NCBI GenBank assembly: GCA_947034885.2
Contig: OX344757.2
Location: 21,694,001 to 21,758,000 of the forward strand
Direction of reading: 5' to 3'
DNA: 64,000 nt
Source: Thuidium tamariscinum
Taxonomy: Eukaryota > Streptophyta > Bryopsida > Hypnales > Thuidiaceae
This document shows positions 24,111-37,600 of the stretch, in pieces. Position numbers and translations under genes: made by a program. Position 1 is the stretch's first letter; the number at the start of each line of letters is the position of its first letter. Below the pieces are notes generated by a model. That model worked only from the letters and a program-made list of their open reading frames with translations, had not been told where the DNA came from and did not search any database.

Positions 24111-25084
24111 GATGAGTTTTGTTAGATAATGCAATGCAGGCAAAAGAAAAATTGCAACCACAATTGCAAATTGTTATACCATAGTCTATATTATCATAGT
24201 TTAACTTTAGTAGGCTGAATTCCTATCAACAAGTTAGTCAACTAAAAGTCATCATATTCTGGGATGAAATATAGATTCTTTCTCCTTTCTACAATTACTT
24301 TGAAAATTATTCTTCAAATACATTTTTATGACAAAAGTGTTTATAATATTTAGAAGATTTTTACTTGTTTCAAAGCAACCAAGAACAAACTATGTTCTTG
24401 TCAAACACTAATATTAATCACATTGGTTTTAATCTACAAGGTTCCAAGGCCTTTTCCATCAAAAAATATTTAAAATAGCCATTTCCATTGTAAATAGCAA
24501 AAACTCTAAAATTTGTTGTTTTTCTTGCATAATAAATTAGGATCTTGTACTAGACCACCATAAAAATGTGTAGAAGAAATTTTAGAAAGCTTGGCTAAAT
24601 AGATTACAAAACATTTTGCATTTAAATTAAAGAAACCAAAGATTTTTTGCACTTTATTTGACTAGATTTTTGGAATTTGATCTTCTTAACTTAAAATTTT
24701 TGCACTCTTCATTTTAAGTTTCTAATATTTTATCTTGAAGAATTGAGTTGAGGGTTTAGAAAAATTATTCAACCAAAAAATAGTTAATTTCCACTCATTA
24801 AATATTCAAAAAATAGAAGTAGGTTCTAAATTGAAGGAAAAACTAAACTAGTAATAGCTCTAACAAAAAAATAGAATTGAAATACATTAATTTTGATGGT
24901 GAGATTGTTTTAGCAATAGATCTTAACTTTTTATTTTAAGCCTTTTGAGTTTTTTTCTTCCAGTAAAACTAAGATTTGAACTTATTGTGCCATAAATTTT
25001 GCTCCCAACCACTAATTGAAATAAAATTATATTCTTCGAAAGCTAATTAATTTTTCTATTTTCACAAAAAAAAAATCATGAAAA

Positions 25085-25291
25085 CACGGTTGCTAGTATG
25101 TAAGCATAGAAGTGTGAGCTTATGAGCCTCAAAGATGATGCACCTATAGTATGGGTGCTTATACTATAGAAACCTTCTATGATAAGTGTATTTATATTAT
25201 AGGTATTTTTACTATAAACACCTTCAAAGGTGGTAGTATATCTACTTATATACATATTAGAAGCTCACATGCTCACACACTAGCATTGTTG
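25085..25291. mobile_element. Mutator-like MITE with 10-bp target duplication (207 bp)
   Basis: The element is flanked by ATCATGAAAA at 25075-25084 and 25292-25301. Its termini are CACGGTTGCTAGTATG on the left and, on minus, CAACAATGCTAGTGTG on the right, followed inward by GTGTGAGC-type repeats. It has the same family ends as 9,848-10,094. Confidence 0.8.
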
Positions 25292-26171
25292 ATCATGAAA
25301 ATATTCAAATCATACAAGCATAGCTAGAATCTATTTTGTCACCTTTAGAAATAATGAAACATCAGGGGTTAAAAATTATAGATGTTTATGATACTATACC
25401 TAAATGTATAATTTTAATCGTCAAGCAACCTCGTGTCACAAGGACATTGGGCAAAGCCTTTCAATTAGTTTTGGATTTTGATAGGTGTTATGAATCACAC
25501 TAATAGAGATTAAGATTTACATTTTCATTCTCTAATTTAGTGTGGCAAATTAAATAGTATTTCCCCTACATTGATAAAACTAATGTTATTAAGCCATCCA
25601 ATTTGAAAGGACCAAAACTTATGGGAGAACTACAATACTTGCTTGCCAAGATAACATTATAAAACAATATCTTGAATATTGTGATGGTTTTAAAATATTA
25701 AGAGGTGTTTAAAGTCGTATGAAGAATATCTTCACACTACTAGAAAATTTAGGTTTTCTATTGATTTGGTTCACTTTTTTGTTAATTTTTACAGATTTTT
25801 GTCCAAATCAAGAGCCTACTATCCTAATCAACGTATCAAGGCCACTTGGGATGAAATCAAACCTAAGAAAATTCTAAGCATACTTATTGGTCAAATGTAC
25901 TCATTTCTACATTCTTGGCCCCTCAAAGTAGATTCATAAATTATCAACAATCCAAAGGTCCCAAGATATTTTGCAATTTTTCACACTTATTCTCATGCCT
26001 CCATCTCCTCTAATAATGTATCCCCCACTTTAGTAAAGAAAGAATCTCTTGGTTTACCTCTCAAGCTTGCAAAGTACTCCCAACATCCTACAAAGTAGTT
26101 TAAATATTGTTGAAAAGATATCTAGCCTAAGTATCTTTCAAAAATACACCTAAGGAGGAAGACAAACTCAA

Positions 26172-26441
26172 GTTGGGAACCTGAGAATGCACCACCGACC
26201 GAAAACTTGCCATCACTATTCTATAAACATCTCCAAAATCAACATGTATGTAAGTGGAAGAAAAAATTTTAGAACCTCTACCAAAAAAACCTTTGACTCT
26301 TTATAACTTTTGCATACAGTATTGACATGTTACATTCTTTGGTGTGTGTTGGAACTTCCTCTCACTAACCAAAAGAAATTGAAAATTTAACCAATCTAAT
26401 AATAGTAAGTAGACATAGTAGCACTTACTAGGTGTCCACCT
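26172..26441. mobile_element. decayed mariner-type MITE
   Basis: This is related to 31,198-31,483: it shares TAACTTTTGCATAC, CTTTGGTG and the right end GGTGTCCACCTTA. The left boundary is approximate and the left inverted repeat is no longer clear. Confidence 0.45.
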
Positions 26442-26730
26442 TAGTCTTGTATTGGTTATAGACTTGATTTTAGCATGTTTGGTAGCCGTGGTAGGCCCCT
26501 AATATCTATTGTGAGTAGGATTAGGGTAACAAGAATTCCAATCCATTTATGTTCAAGAAGAATTGTTTAATTCATTGACTTGAAGGCATCAACCCTATAG
26601 TAGTCTTCAAAACAACCACCCCTTGATTATGTGATGATTAGAATCCAAAGTTCAATGTGCACAACTTACAATGCAATTTTCCTAGAAGAGGGGCAAGAAT
26701 TGTCTCCTTTGCAACTTACATCAATGTTTG

Positions 26731-26812
26731 TGCTTATGTTTGTGCATATGTTTCTACATATGTTTTCGTGTACGTTTGTGCATACATTTGTGTGTATGTT
26801 TGTATGTATCTG
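26731..26812. repeat. degenerate 12-bp tandem repeat
   Basis: Repeated variants of TTTGTGCATATG occur about seven times. Because 12 is a multiple of three the repeat keeps a frame open on both strands, which explains the short frames found here. Confidence 0.6.
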
Positions 26813-27823
26813 CTCAAGACTTTCACACCAACATAGAGTTATAGAGGCCCCAACCAAATGATCTTTGAATAGTGAATTAGGTTAGATAGAATGAGCACCA
26901 CAAGTAAAGAATATATGACTGTAGCATGGCAAGGCCCATCAATCCATGTCATAAGAAAAGAAAATCCTAGAGCTTCTTACCCCACTCAACATGTGCCCAT
27001 AATACAATTTATTAAACAATGTTGTGGAAGCCCCTCACGAATCTGCTGGCTTTCCATTCGGGCATTGGGTTGCTTCCCCTTTTGCAATTTTAATGCTCCC
27101 AAATCATATTTTCTCCAACATAGGGGTCACAACTAGGTGTGGTTACCTTACTAGCTACCTACCGACCGAAAGTGTGTGTACTTTTGTTGGGTATTGCAGG
27201 TTTGCAAGTTGCTGCCTCGCAACTGATTCTCCAGTGGACAATGTGAGGTAGAAAATACTCCAAAATATGAATATATGAGAATATTCTGCAGAATAAACTC
27301 AACTACACAATTTTCTGCAGTATTTTACTGATCAAATTCAATGAGAACTAATGCCCAAATCTGAATATGTGATGTACAGTCAATATCCAATGAGAATATA
27401 TAATATGATATGGAAAGAGAAACCGACCTGGATTCTGGACCACATGAGGAAGTGAGTTCTCCGGAGAATGCATACCCTGCCTGCCTTATAACTTAGTCAG
27501 TTATTTCACTTTCCGGCCACGGCCAATTGTTGGCAATTTTATAGTACGATACTACGTCAACACACACCGTTTTGTTTCATCCTAGAAGCACCTAGATTTT
27601 CATTCTTTTTCATTGCTTAATATTTACGCAGGTAGCAACAAAAAAAACTGGCAGGCACTCTCAACAGTAGCAAGTAAGCTTATTTCATGACAAAAGTGGA
27701 AAGACGGGCTTAAAACAAGATGTTCAGGCCCAAAAATGAAAGAGATTCGTACATTTTGTATCTCACATCCATGTCCACAATTCATCGAACTTGTACTCAG
27801 CTCCTAGTGTGGAGCGTGCAATA

Positions 27824-28013
27824 CATGAGAACCTCTCTAACTCAATAGATCCGGGACCAGTGTGACACATTGGCTTGTAGAAGTTTATTGGCTTAGAGAG
27901 GGTAAGATGTAGGGTCACAATCTTTGTAATGTGGCTCAGCTGGGAGTGGTCCGACACATTGACTTAGATAGGTTTATTGGCTCTGAGAAAGACAACTTAG
28001 AGAGGTTCTATTG
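27824..28013. mobile_element. pogo/Emigrant-like MITE with TA duplication (190 bp)
   Basis: The termini are CATGAGAACCTCTCTAA on the left and, on minus, CAATAGAACCTCTCTAA on the right, flanked by TA at 27822-27823 and 28014-28015. This resembles the plant pogo-group Emigrant terminus CAGTAAAACCTCTATAA. An internal direct repeat (GACACATTGRCTT...GGTTTATTGGCT, about 27,870 and 27,955) lies inside. Confidence 0.7.
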
Positions 28014-28216
28014 TATGTAACGTGATACAACTTTCGAGGTCAGCCTTTTTATACTTTCATTTAGTAGTTCTCATTGTGCAACATCCAAATGAACTAGAAT
28101 GTCAATTTTAGTTCCCAAATAAGTTTATGGGTTTCACTACTACGATGGTAGATGCCATGTCAAAATGGAAATGTTTTATGGAAGTCCTTGGTAATGTAAA
28201 AATAGACATCTCCTCT

Positions 28217-28680
28217 TGAACCCCTAGAGCCCTGAGGTGCATTTTTTGGCATTATAAATTTTTTGGGCAACTCACTATGAAATTACGAATGGAGTTTTTT
28301 TATTTTTTTTTGCTGAAATTTTTACACAAGATGTGCCCAAGGAGTAGCTCTAAGGCCCAACAATTTTTGTAACTTTTGACTTTGTGGTTAAAAAGTTATG
28401 GCATGATATGTCATTTTCTTTACTCGGAGGGCAGCTCGAGCAGCTGAAAAAAATTCTTAAAAAAAACTTTTTTTTCAAAAGTGAAATTTCAAATTGATTC
28501 TTTAGGTTTTTATAGACATGGAAAGCTTTGTTTCATCCCATTTGGATTAAGAAGTCAAAAGTTATGAGCAATTTTAGTTTGCGGGTAGGTATGGAATTTT
28601 TAAATTTTTGCACAAATTTTTTTTGCAAATTTTGAATTCAAATTTGCAATGAAGGACCCAAAGTAACTGAGGGGGCCTAA
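28217..28680 (+). mobile_element. one-ended TTAA-family element
   Basis: The left terminus CCCCTAGAGCCCTGAGGTGC and the following interior (GGGCAACTCA, TGTGCCCAAGGAGTAGCT, GGCCCAACAA) match the left arm of the palindromic element at 36,308. The right terminus is not found; the copy ends near a second MITE at 28,683. Confidence 0.5.
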
Positions 28681-28682
28681 GA

Positions 28683-28896
28683 GAGAGGCACCCAATGGCA
28701 CACATGTACCCAATGCTGTCCATTTCTACAGCACACAATCATTTCAGGCTATAAATGTAGGTAGGCAGTACATGGCTTATTTCTTTTGACCTAAAACAAT
28801 AAGCAATTTACAATCCTGCTACATTTCTGTTCTAGAATGAACGACTGAATTAGAAATGGACGGCATTGGGTGCAAGTGCGCCATTGGGTGCCTCTC
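28683..28896. mobile_element. MITE with about 45-bp inverted repeats
   Basis: The ends are strong inverted repeats: left GAGAGGCACCCAATGGCACA and onward to CCATTTCT, right AGAAATGG to the reverse complement of GAGAGGCACCCAATGGCGCA. No target duplication was recognised, so the superfamily is open. Confidence 0.65.
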
Positions 28897-28899
28897 CCG

Positions 28900-31195
28900 T
28901 AGAACATACCCCAAAACACAGCACAAAAATAGGGGACTTTTTTACTTTTACCTCCAAGTAACATGAGTTTTACCCTGCTCGACCTACTTTCTGGGGTGGA
29001 TTTGGCGTCTTACAATGGTCGATTCCTGAACGTCTTGTGATGGTTGATTCCCCAACTTCTTGGGATGGTGGATTCCTGAACTGCTTACCATATATCACAT
29101 AGCCATTGAAAGAGAAGAGGAATCAAATGAAGCAGGAATCAAATGAATCAAATCAGTCAAAGGAGTTTATGGTTTTGAACTTCCGAGCAATTGGAACCAC
29201 AACCAGTCAGCTTATCCAACTGACTGAAGCACCTTTGCAAAACTGATATTTGCATGTGTGGATGGCAAAACAAGAATCTTAAGTGTGTGTTGCCATTGGC
29301 TGCTTTCATCGCGTTGTTTGGGAATGCAGCAGCAAAAACGTTTTTCAACCCCCTCCAGGAAACTCCCCTTCCAAAAGTCCATAGCATGTTTAAAAAAAAT
29401 TTAAAAGAAAAAGAAAGAGGTCCATAGCCTTAAAATCACCGTAATAGGGAATGTGACTACTTTTTAAACATAAATAAATTGTTACAGTAGGAAAGCATCC
29501 CCACTGGCCTAGTCAGTCCTTGCTCCCCCCATCCCTTGTAAGATAAGCAACCCATAAGAACTACATGAAAAATGTATAAAAATGTTCAATAGTAGATGGT
29601 GGGGTGTCATTTCTATCCATGCAGTAAAAGACTCTTATAACATTGGTTACCAATGAGACATGTGACCCTTTTGCATCCATTCTTTGAAAAGGTGAAGATC
29701 CGTACATTGGTTGTCATTCATTGGTTACCTCAACCCTAGTGGGGTCCTCCTAACATATAGGAATCAAAACATACTATCTTCTCAACGTACGGGGGGACCA
29801 TTGCCCAATTTTACATTTAGTTATGATCATTTTGTCTTTGTTTGTCTTACAACATGACTTCTTTCCACTCTTCCCTATTAGAATTGATTAATGGAAATAA
29901 TAATTAAAAATGACTAATGTTATACAAGGTAACATCACCAAAAATCTTCAAAACAAAGGTTTGAACATGGGTCTTATTAATTGAATTGCCATCAAAATCA
30001 ACAAATGTTTTCAAAAATATTTGTATTTGTACATATGGAGGTTCAATCAATCCCAATTACAACAATACCTAATTCAAAAGTAGATAGTGCATTCTTGTAC
30101 AATACCTCAAAATATTTATATATGCATTGTGTCAAATGCCGAGAAATTAGTGTGGGGCAACCTACTTTCACAATTTAGTGTAGGTTGTGAAGAAGCCTCA
30201 ATTTCAGATGGGAAGAGTGACTTGCGTAGGGTAGTCAAAGCATCATGAATGTCCCAGTATATAGGACCCAAACTTGAAGCCTCCAGTAGGTAGGTACATC
30301 CATAACTTATATTTGACATTTTTTTATTTCAAAAAAATATTTGACATTTTTGTTGATTCTCTGCAGACAAATATACTTGTTGGTAATGTTGTTGGTGGTT
30401 GCTCTTCCATGTACTGGAATCTCAATCTAGGAGGGGGACCAAAATAACTGAGCTCCAGACTCTTGGAAGGGAAACCTCTTGGGGAACCAGAAATGGTTGT
30501 GGATTGTTGGAAACTCATAAACTATAGGGAGACTGCGAGTGGGTGATGATGGGGTGTTCGTTGTGCCCCTGTTGGAAGGCAAAAGCCAAGGAAGACTCAC
30601 TTGGACAAAGTCACCTTACCTTAGTTGACTTCACTTTAAAAGTTAAAGGAGTAAGAAATTCTTTCACAGGGGTCCGCCCTTGGTTCGATGTACTGTTTCC
30701 TGTTCAATGGAAATCATCCATTTGTTTCCAAAAAAAAAGTTAAAGGAGTCTAACATGGGACATGTGAGTAGTTGTACGAAGAGGCCCAACTGGTGACTGG
30801 AAACCACTGCTGCAACTGACTGTACTAATCCTAATATATCAATGGCTTGAGCCTGCCCTGGCCCAAACAGTGCTTTTTCTTTAGGCTCTCTAGTCTCTAG
30901 TTTGAGATTGCACCGGGAAAAAATCATTTCGCTGGAAAAATGGCAAAGAATCATGAGGATTTTCTGCAAGAAATCTTTGAATTGAGAAATATCTTGAGTT
31001 GCATGGAATCCCTAGTTTGTGGATGAAAACAAAATTGTGGAGATGTAAAATGTGGTACAATATGTGAAGGTTTGATTGGGCACTTGAATGTCAAAATTGA
31101 GTTTCCACATCACATTCTGAAGGGTCTACGTCACTTCAAATCACTCACAAGCTGATATCCAATATGTGGATGAATGTTGAAATTTGGAGGACCAT
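28900..31195. other. intergenic, no supported gene
   Basis: Mixed-composition sequence with short frames on both strands (for example 29157-29387 - and 30664-30969 -). None has domains or convincing splice sites. Probably decayed repeats. Confidence 0.45.
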
Positions 31196-31197
31196 TA

Positions 31198-31483
31198 AGG
31201 TAGGTACAACCAAACTGATGGCACCTGACTTTAAAGTGCCATCTACAATATGCATACATTTCCAAAATCAGTCATGTCCTGTCATGTACTCAGACTGTAG
31301 ATGGTGCTTTCAGAAACAAACTTTGACTGTTAATAACTTTTGCATACGGTGTCAAAATCCTCTGTTCTTTGGTGCGTTGGAACATGCTTTCACTTGCTAA
31401 CAAGACTGTATAAAAATCTGAACAATGTGATAACATGACCTAGGCACAATAAGAATAAGTGGTGCTTTTAGGTGTACCCACCT
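31198..31483 (-). mobile_element. mariner-type MITE, AGGTAGGTAC family (286 bp)
   Basis: TA flanks both ends (31196-31197 and 31484-31485). The left terminus AGGTAGGTACAACC and the right terminus, on minus AGGTGGGTACACC, are inverted repeats. The interior matches the copies at 41,511 and 43,709 in reverse orientation with moderate divergence. Confidence 0.7.
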
Positions 31484-31489
31484 TATAAC

Positions 31490-32144
31490 ATTTTACGTCA
31501 CCACTTTTGCACTTCATAAAAAATGGAAAAAAAAGAAGCCTGATCCCATCCCAAATTACTACCCACCCACTGAGGTCACCATTGATCAAAATATGAAAAT
31601 CTTGGAATCAAAAATCAGAGGTACTGCAACCTATGGGGTTGCCGTGTCAAAAAGAAGAACGTACTGGACTATTTCACATAGGTGACTGAGTTCACTGTAC
31701 CATGTACCACTGCTTCTAAAATTCAGCAAAATGACGCACAATTGTGCACAAATGCGCCAAATGGATACAATTTCTCGTGACCAACTGACTTCTCCGACAC
31801 TCACCAAAGGGATGGGGAGGTGTTGATCAGCAAGTTGAGCCAATTCCTTAGTCCGTAAAATGTCGACACGGACATTTTGTGGTCGACGAATGACAAAGAA
31901 TCTCTTCTTCTAAGACAAAAGTGCAACTATTCATCCTCGATATAAGGGGTGAAACGGGGAGATCTTTTACATTACTTTGACTTTCGCTGAGTATACTTGA
32001 CTTATTCAAAGAAGATGATGTCATATGGTATCAAAATGCGTGATTTTCGCAGCCACTTGTTTGTCCTTCAAGGCTTAACCCTATAAGGATAGTTTGGTCT
32101 ACATAAACATCATCCTTTTTGAAATAGTGTGAATGGCATCTACT
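31490..32144. other. intergenic, nothing recognised
   Basis: No domain-bearing frame and no clear inverted-repeat element was seen in this stretch. Confidence 0.4.
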
Positions 32145-32148
32145 TTAA

Positions 32149-32977
32149 CCCCTAAAGCATTGTTGTTCTTTTGAGGAACACATGGGATTTTGGATAGGAA
32201 CCTATAGTCGCAATTTTTGTCTTCACTTTTTAAACTTTTTTTGAAGATAGAAAAATTGATTAGCTTTGTGGGAATATAATTTTCTTACAATTGATGCCTG
32301 AGAATAAAAGTTATGCCTAAATAAGGTGAAAATAGGGGAAAGGAGGTAGCTCCAATTCTCTTTTAAAAATTTCTTCTTGTAGATTATATTTTTGTCTACA
32401 TGGAAAGCTTTGATTCATATCATTCCATTTGAATTTCATATGAGGAAGGTATGGACAATCTTGGGGGGGGGGGGGGGTGCAATTTGATCATCTTTGTGAA
32501 AAAATAATTTGTGGAATTCATTTTAAAATGCAATTTTTACAATTAAAAAAAATTCCACATGGTTTCTTTTGCTTGCTAGAACAATTTCACCATTGGGATT
32601 GGTGCATTTTAATTCCATCTCAAAGATATTTACTTTTTTGTATTTTTTTTCCTTAAATCCAAATCAATTCTCTACCATAAATATTTAAAGCTCAAAACTT
32701 TGTAGTGCAAAAAATTAAAGTTAATAAGGTTCAAAGGTAAATAATCTTCTCTTACAATGTGTTGAAAAACTTGTTTTTTCCATTTTAAATACTGATATCT
32801 TGCAATTTGTGCAGTCAAAATTTCTCAAAAATTTTCTATGCATTTTCATACTAGTTAGGTATAAGATTCTATGTTTATATGTGCAAAAAAATATTTTTCA
32901 AAGTTTTTTACTCTTTGTTATAGAAATGGAAGTTTTAAGTGTTTTTTTTGTAGAAAAGAACCTTGGTCTTTCAAGGG
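32149..32977. mobile_element. TTAA-flanked MITE, piggyBac-like (829 bp)
   Basis: TTAA is present at 32145-32148 and 32978-32981. The left terminus is CCCCTAAAGCATTG and the right, on minus, is CCCTTGAAAGACCAAGG. The interior carries a run of 15 G at 32463-32477 and no coding frame of note. Confidence 0.6.
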
Positions 32978-32981
32978 TTAA

Positions 32982-34667
32982 AAAGAGCACTCATTGGAGG
33001 CCATACTACAATGGAAGACCTCACCATCCTTGCATAAAATTACAAGGATGAATGATAGCACTTCTATCTTACATGCAAAATTCTTTGTCATCCATCTAAC
33101 ATTTAGTGTCTACAATTGCGTTAGAAGGTTAACATATTCAAGAGCACTCAAATAGATGAATTACTAGGGCTCTCATAATTATTGAGTGTAGCATATGAAA
33201 AAGTAGTGAGAGAAATGATAAATTTTCTTTGAGGCTTATAGGAATAATGTAGTAAGTAATGCTACGGCCTAAAAGACAATCCTACCAATCCTTCACCCTT
33301 AATCCAAGATGATCCAGGTGACCATTTTTGGTTGTTTTCCCCATTATTGAGCTCCTTGTTCCCAAATTTTGAGTTAAATTTTAAAAAATCAATAAAATAG
33401 ATTGTGATATGAATCCAATGGCAATAGTTTCATCAAATTCAAAGTTAAACTCTACCTACCTTATGGAATTTTAAAAGTTGAGTATAGTAGTTGGCTACTC
33501 TTGTTTTTTGGTTAAATTTGGACATGCACTAAAAACTCAACCAATAAATGCAATTTGTTGCCCGTGTCAAAAAGGCAAATTGAAGGAGCTCAAGGAGAAG
33601 AGAAGTGTGCTCATTTTTGTTTTCCTTACAAATACTACTTTTATTTGAATGACTACCAGTATTCTTTTTAGGCATTTAAAAGCCCAATTTTCTCAAAAAA
33701 AATAAAGCAAAATGAAGCATGAAGGAAAAAAAGATGGTATATGTGTTAAAAAAATGCTAGATTGTAATCATAGACTTGCACACCATTGCCAGAGTGTTTC
33801 CAAAATCTCATTTCATTGATCATGCAAAGCCAGCGCATACAAAAATTGCATACTAAAAATTGCATATTCAAAATTGGCCTCTACTTCAATTCAAATCCCC
33901 AAATAAACAAGTGAGGATACTCACAACCTTCTTGAAAAAAGGTCATGTAACCATTTGTTAGAAAAAAACAAATAAAATGTTGGTGACCATGATCATACAT
34001 TGCAAGCTCTACGAAAAACTACAAAATGACCATAATGCTATGAGATTTTAGATGAGCATTTGTGAAGATGCAATGACATATTTTTGAAGGTAGAAGGGTC
34101 TATTTTTGATAAACCCCCCAAGCCTACGATGGTTTTATAGTATGACCTATTATTATTAACAATTGGATGCATTGTTCATTGAAAAACAATTCAATCTCTA
34201 TTTGTACCTTCTTGTCTATTCATCTTTTGTCCCTCTTTGCTTCAAGAAAAGTGCCAAAGCTAATCATAATAGGTGAATCTGTAAGATTGTAATGGGTCCA
34301 AATGAAAAATCTACGTTTACATTAATTAAAATATTTATTTTAAAACAAAAAATTATTCTTTTTTATGTTTTGCATTCTTCTTCATCCTTCTGTTCACAAA
34401 TATTGAGCTCAATTTCCAATATCCTACATGCTGAATGCCTATGTTATCAGAATAGGTACCTCTACCTTAGAAGTTCAAATGTTGTGATATACATAAACTT
34501 GAGGGCCATAAAGGCACCTGTTTTGTGCATCACCAAGTCTTCTGATTTGGACATCCCCTCCAATTTTTCATGGGCAGCTGCCCATGAAAATTCACTTTCA
34601 ATTGGCCAGCTCCCCGGAAGCCATTCCATGGAGGACAAAGTACAGGAGAAATTAACCCTTGAATGAT
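32982..34667. other. AT-rich intergenic DNA
   Basis: No gene is supported. A 124-codon open frame at 34292-34666 has no recognisable domain and lies at the edge of the segmental duplication. Confidence 0.45.
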
Positions 34668-37600
34668 GCAGCAACCTCAAAGTGGATGATGGATGACATA
34701 CAATTGTTCCATGTAAGTAAAAAATGCAGATGTTCATCCTTGAAATTTTATGATTCTGTATAGGAAGGAGAGATCTTGTACAGTAGTTTGACCTCCAATG
34801 AATGCTCTTGGTAGACGAATTATTCACAGGGTAACAAAAAGGATGATTTCCATGGTGACTCTCAACTTGGCATTCCAAGGTTAGAGGGTGACAGAGTCTT
34901 CTAATTTCTTGAAACATGCAACCCTGAAGTGAGGGCAACCCAGCCACCTGAGGTTCAGCTTAATTTGAGCCCCTCTGATTGCTCTCTGGACTTTTCCGAG
35001 TCTGTTCCAAGGATAGAAGACCCCTTCCTGTTGTGGCCCCAGCTTCTGGTCACTGTGCTTACTACACTGAAATTGGTAAATAGTATTGGTTAATAATTAA
35101 TGTTGTTCTCAATTTTTACCCCCAATACTATTTATCAACTTACGTCTAAATAGTGTTGGAGCACTTAACTCTTGCCATTGAAATCTGATTCTTCCCTAGT
35201 TTACCACATATTTTGTCCTTTATTGGTTTCCCCTGATTTTACCTTTCTCTGGCCTAAGGCAGTTTTGCCCTTCCATGAACTATGACAGATATTGCCCTTT
35301 CCTGGACTAAGGCAATTTGGCCCCCTTCCTCTTCCCTACTTTGCCTTGAAGACAATTTTGGGACCTTGGTGAGATTGATTATGGGTGCCTTCACCATAGA
35401 CCATGTTTTTCGAGGGCAATCTGAAGAGCCTGGTCACTTTCAGGACCTGTTGCCGTGGATGTACGTTGACCCTTGCCACTCATACTTTTCTTCCCATTTT
35501 GAGCCTAGTGAGGGTCTACTGCGGTTCCCTACAATTGTATGGAGATGTACACTTGAATGGTGGAAAGGGCTTCCATTTGGCGTGATTGGTGCCAAATCCT
35601 TGACATGGAATTTGATTCCATGTAGGATCCACAAACTGAGGTCCTCTTCATACTCCAGTCTCCAGTGAAAGATGAACTGTAAACTAACAATCAGTTGAAC
35701 TTGGACCTCTTCTTTGAAATGGGGGTGATTTCAAGAAAGACTAGGGTGGCCCATGCCGTTGCCACGGTCTAAAAGAAAAGAAAAACAACATAATAAATAA
35801 TTTTTTAATTTTTTTAATGTATAGAAACTTCAAATTTCAATAACTTTCATGCCGTAGGTTGGAACACCATGAATCAAAGCCCGTGCACCCCTCCTCGCCA
35901 AGGGCTTTCCGACGGTACCAAACACGCACCTGGGGGACTCACGGTCCGGGAGATCTCAACGTAACAAACATCCAAACAAACAAACATCGTATCTTCATAG
36001 GGGGATAGGGTGAAGAAAAACACATGATGAATGGCTTCAAAGCAGGGTTTTTTGGGATTTTTTGGGATTTTTTTTTTAATTTAAATTTTTTACCAATGAT
36101 TACGTGGCATTTTTATCAAGAAAGAATATGTAATTTTTGTATGTATTGGTTTTGCACAACAAATAAAATGAGGTTTTGGAACATTGTGGCAACAATGTGT
36201 CCAACTAAATTACAATTTGGCATTCTTTAAGAACATTTTTTCCCATTTTTTTTAATAGGCTTGAAGCGGACCATTTTTTTTAGGAAATTGGGTATTTAAT
36301 TGCTTAACCCCTAAAGGACCAAGTTGCGGTTTTTGGTAACATAGTGATTTTGGGCAACTCAGTATGCATGGAGTTTGGGTTTTTTTTCTTTGAAATTTTT
36401 ACACAATGTTTGCCCAAGGAATAGCTTTAAGACCCAACAACTTTCATAACTTTTGAGTACATGGTTAAAAAGTTATTGCATGGTATGTCATTTTCATTCG
36501 ACATCGGGCAATTTGGGCAGCCCAAGACACTTCTTTAAATTTATTTATTTTTAAAATTAAAAATTAAGAATTGATTCTTTAAATTTATACACATGATAAG
36601 CTTTGAATCATTCCACTTTGATTAATTAAATGAAATTAATTAGTTATGAAGAATTTTAGTTTGTGGGTAGGTATGGATAAAGACTACATATCTACTTGCA
36701 AACTAAAATTCCTCATAACTTTCATTTAATTAATCCAAATGGAATGATTCAAAGCTTATCATGTGTATGTCAATGTAAAGAATCAATTTAAAATTTAAAA
36801 TTAAATTTTTTTTTGTTAAAGAAGTTTTGTGATCTGCTCGGACTGCATGCTGTCGAATGAAAATGACATATCATGCAATAACTTTTTAACCATGTACTCA
36901 AAAGTTATGAAAATTGTTGGGTCTTAAAGCTACTTCTTAGGCACACATTGTGTGAAAATTTCAAAGAAAAAACAACAAAACTCCATGCATAATGAGCTGC
37001 CCAGAATTACTATGTTGCCAAAAAAATGCAGCTTAGTCCTGTAGGGGTTAAAAAAACTGCTTCGAAGGCAGCAGCAAAACTCAATCATTTGCACCAAGCT
37101 TACATGATAAACTCACCATTGGGGCATGTGTTTGTTTTTGTTTTGTTTTTGTTTCTTTGAAAATGGGCGGCATTGGGGCATGTGTTGCTCCGCACATTTT
37201 GGACACTACTGCAGAGATCATGCTGGAATTAACTCTAACACCATTTCCAAGTACTAAGATAACTACAGTACACCTCATTATTTCAACTGCTTAATTTGTA
37301 CAGATTCTTGCCGACCACTACAGATTCTTTCCTGAAATGTACTCTCCCTACAATAGTCAGAGTAGTGTAGGCTCAATTTTAGAAACATCTATTTTTAGCA
37401 CTTTGAAAGTTTGTGGTTATTCTTTTGGTGTCCAACAAACCTTGTATGAGATCTAGCTAGAATTATCTTCTGACTACCAACAAGATCCTACAAAAAAAAA
37501 TGGTATAATAATAGGAATCATATTGAATTGGCTATTTGCACAAGTTTTGACATAGTCACTACCTTAGTCTCCAAGTGGTTCCACTAATAAAAAGGGTACT

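Larger units (their letters stand above)
22682..27820. other. AT-rich gene desert
   Basis: No gene is supported. Frames are short and interrupted. The stretch contains a diverged copy of the GTAGAC-ended MITE, a Mutator-like MITE, a decayed mariner-type MITE and a 12-bp tandem repeat, each listed separately. The rest is unrecognised, AT-rich and repeat-like. Confidence 0.55.

Noticed and set aside
26631-26861. Short frame with repeated MF-V residues
   Set aside because: It arises from a 12-bp tandem repeat that keeps the frame open on both strands.
34462-34947. 161-codon minus frame in the duplicated block, with a relative at 40,515-40,763
   Set aside because: The shared part is well preserved in DNA, but the frames diverge outside it and no domain is seen; treated as part of the duplicated repeat.
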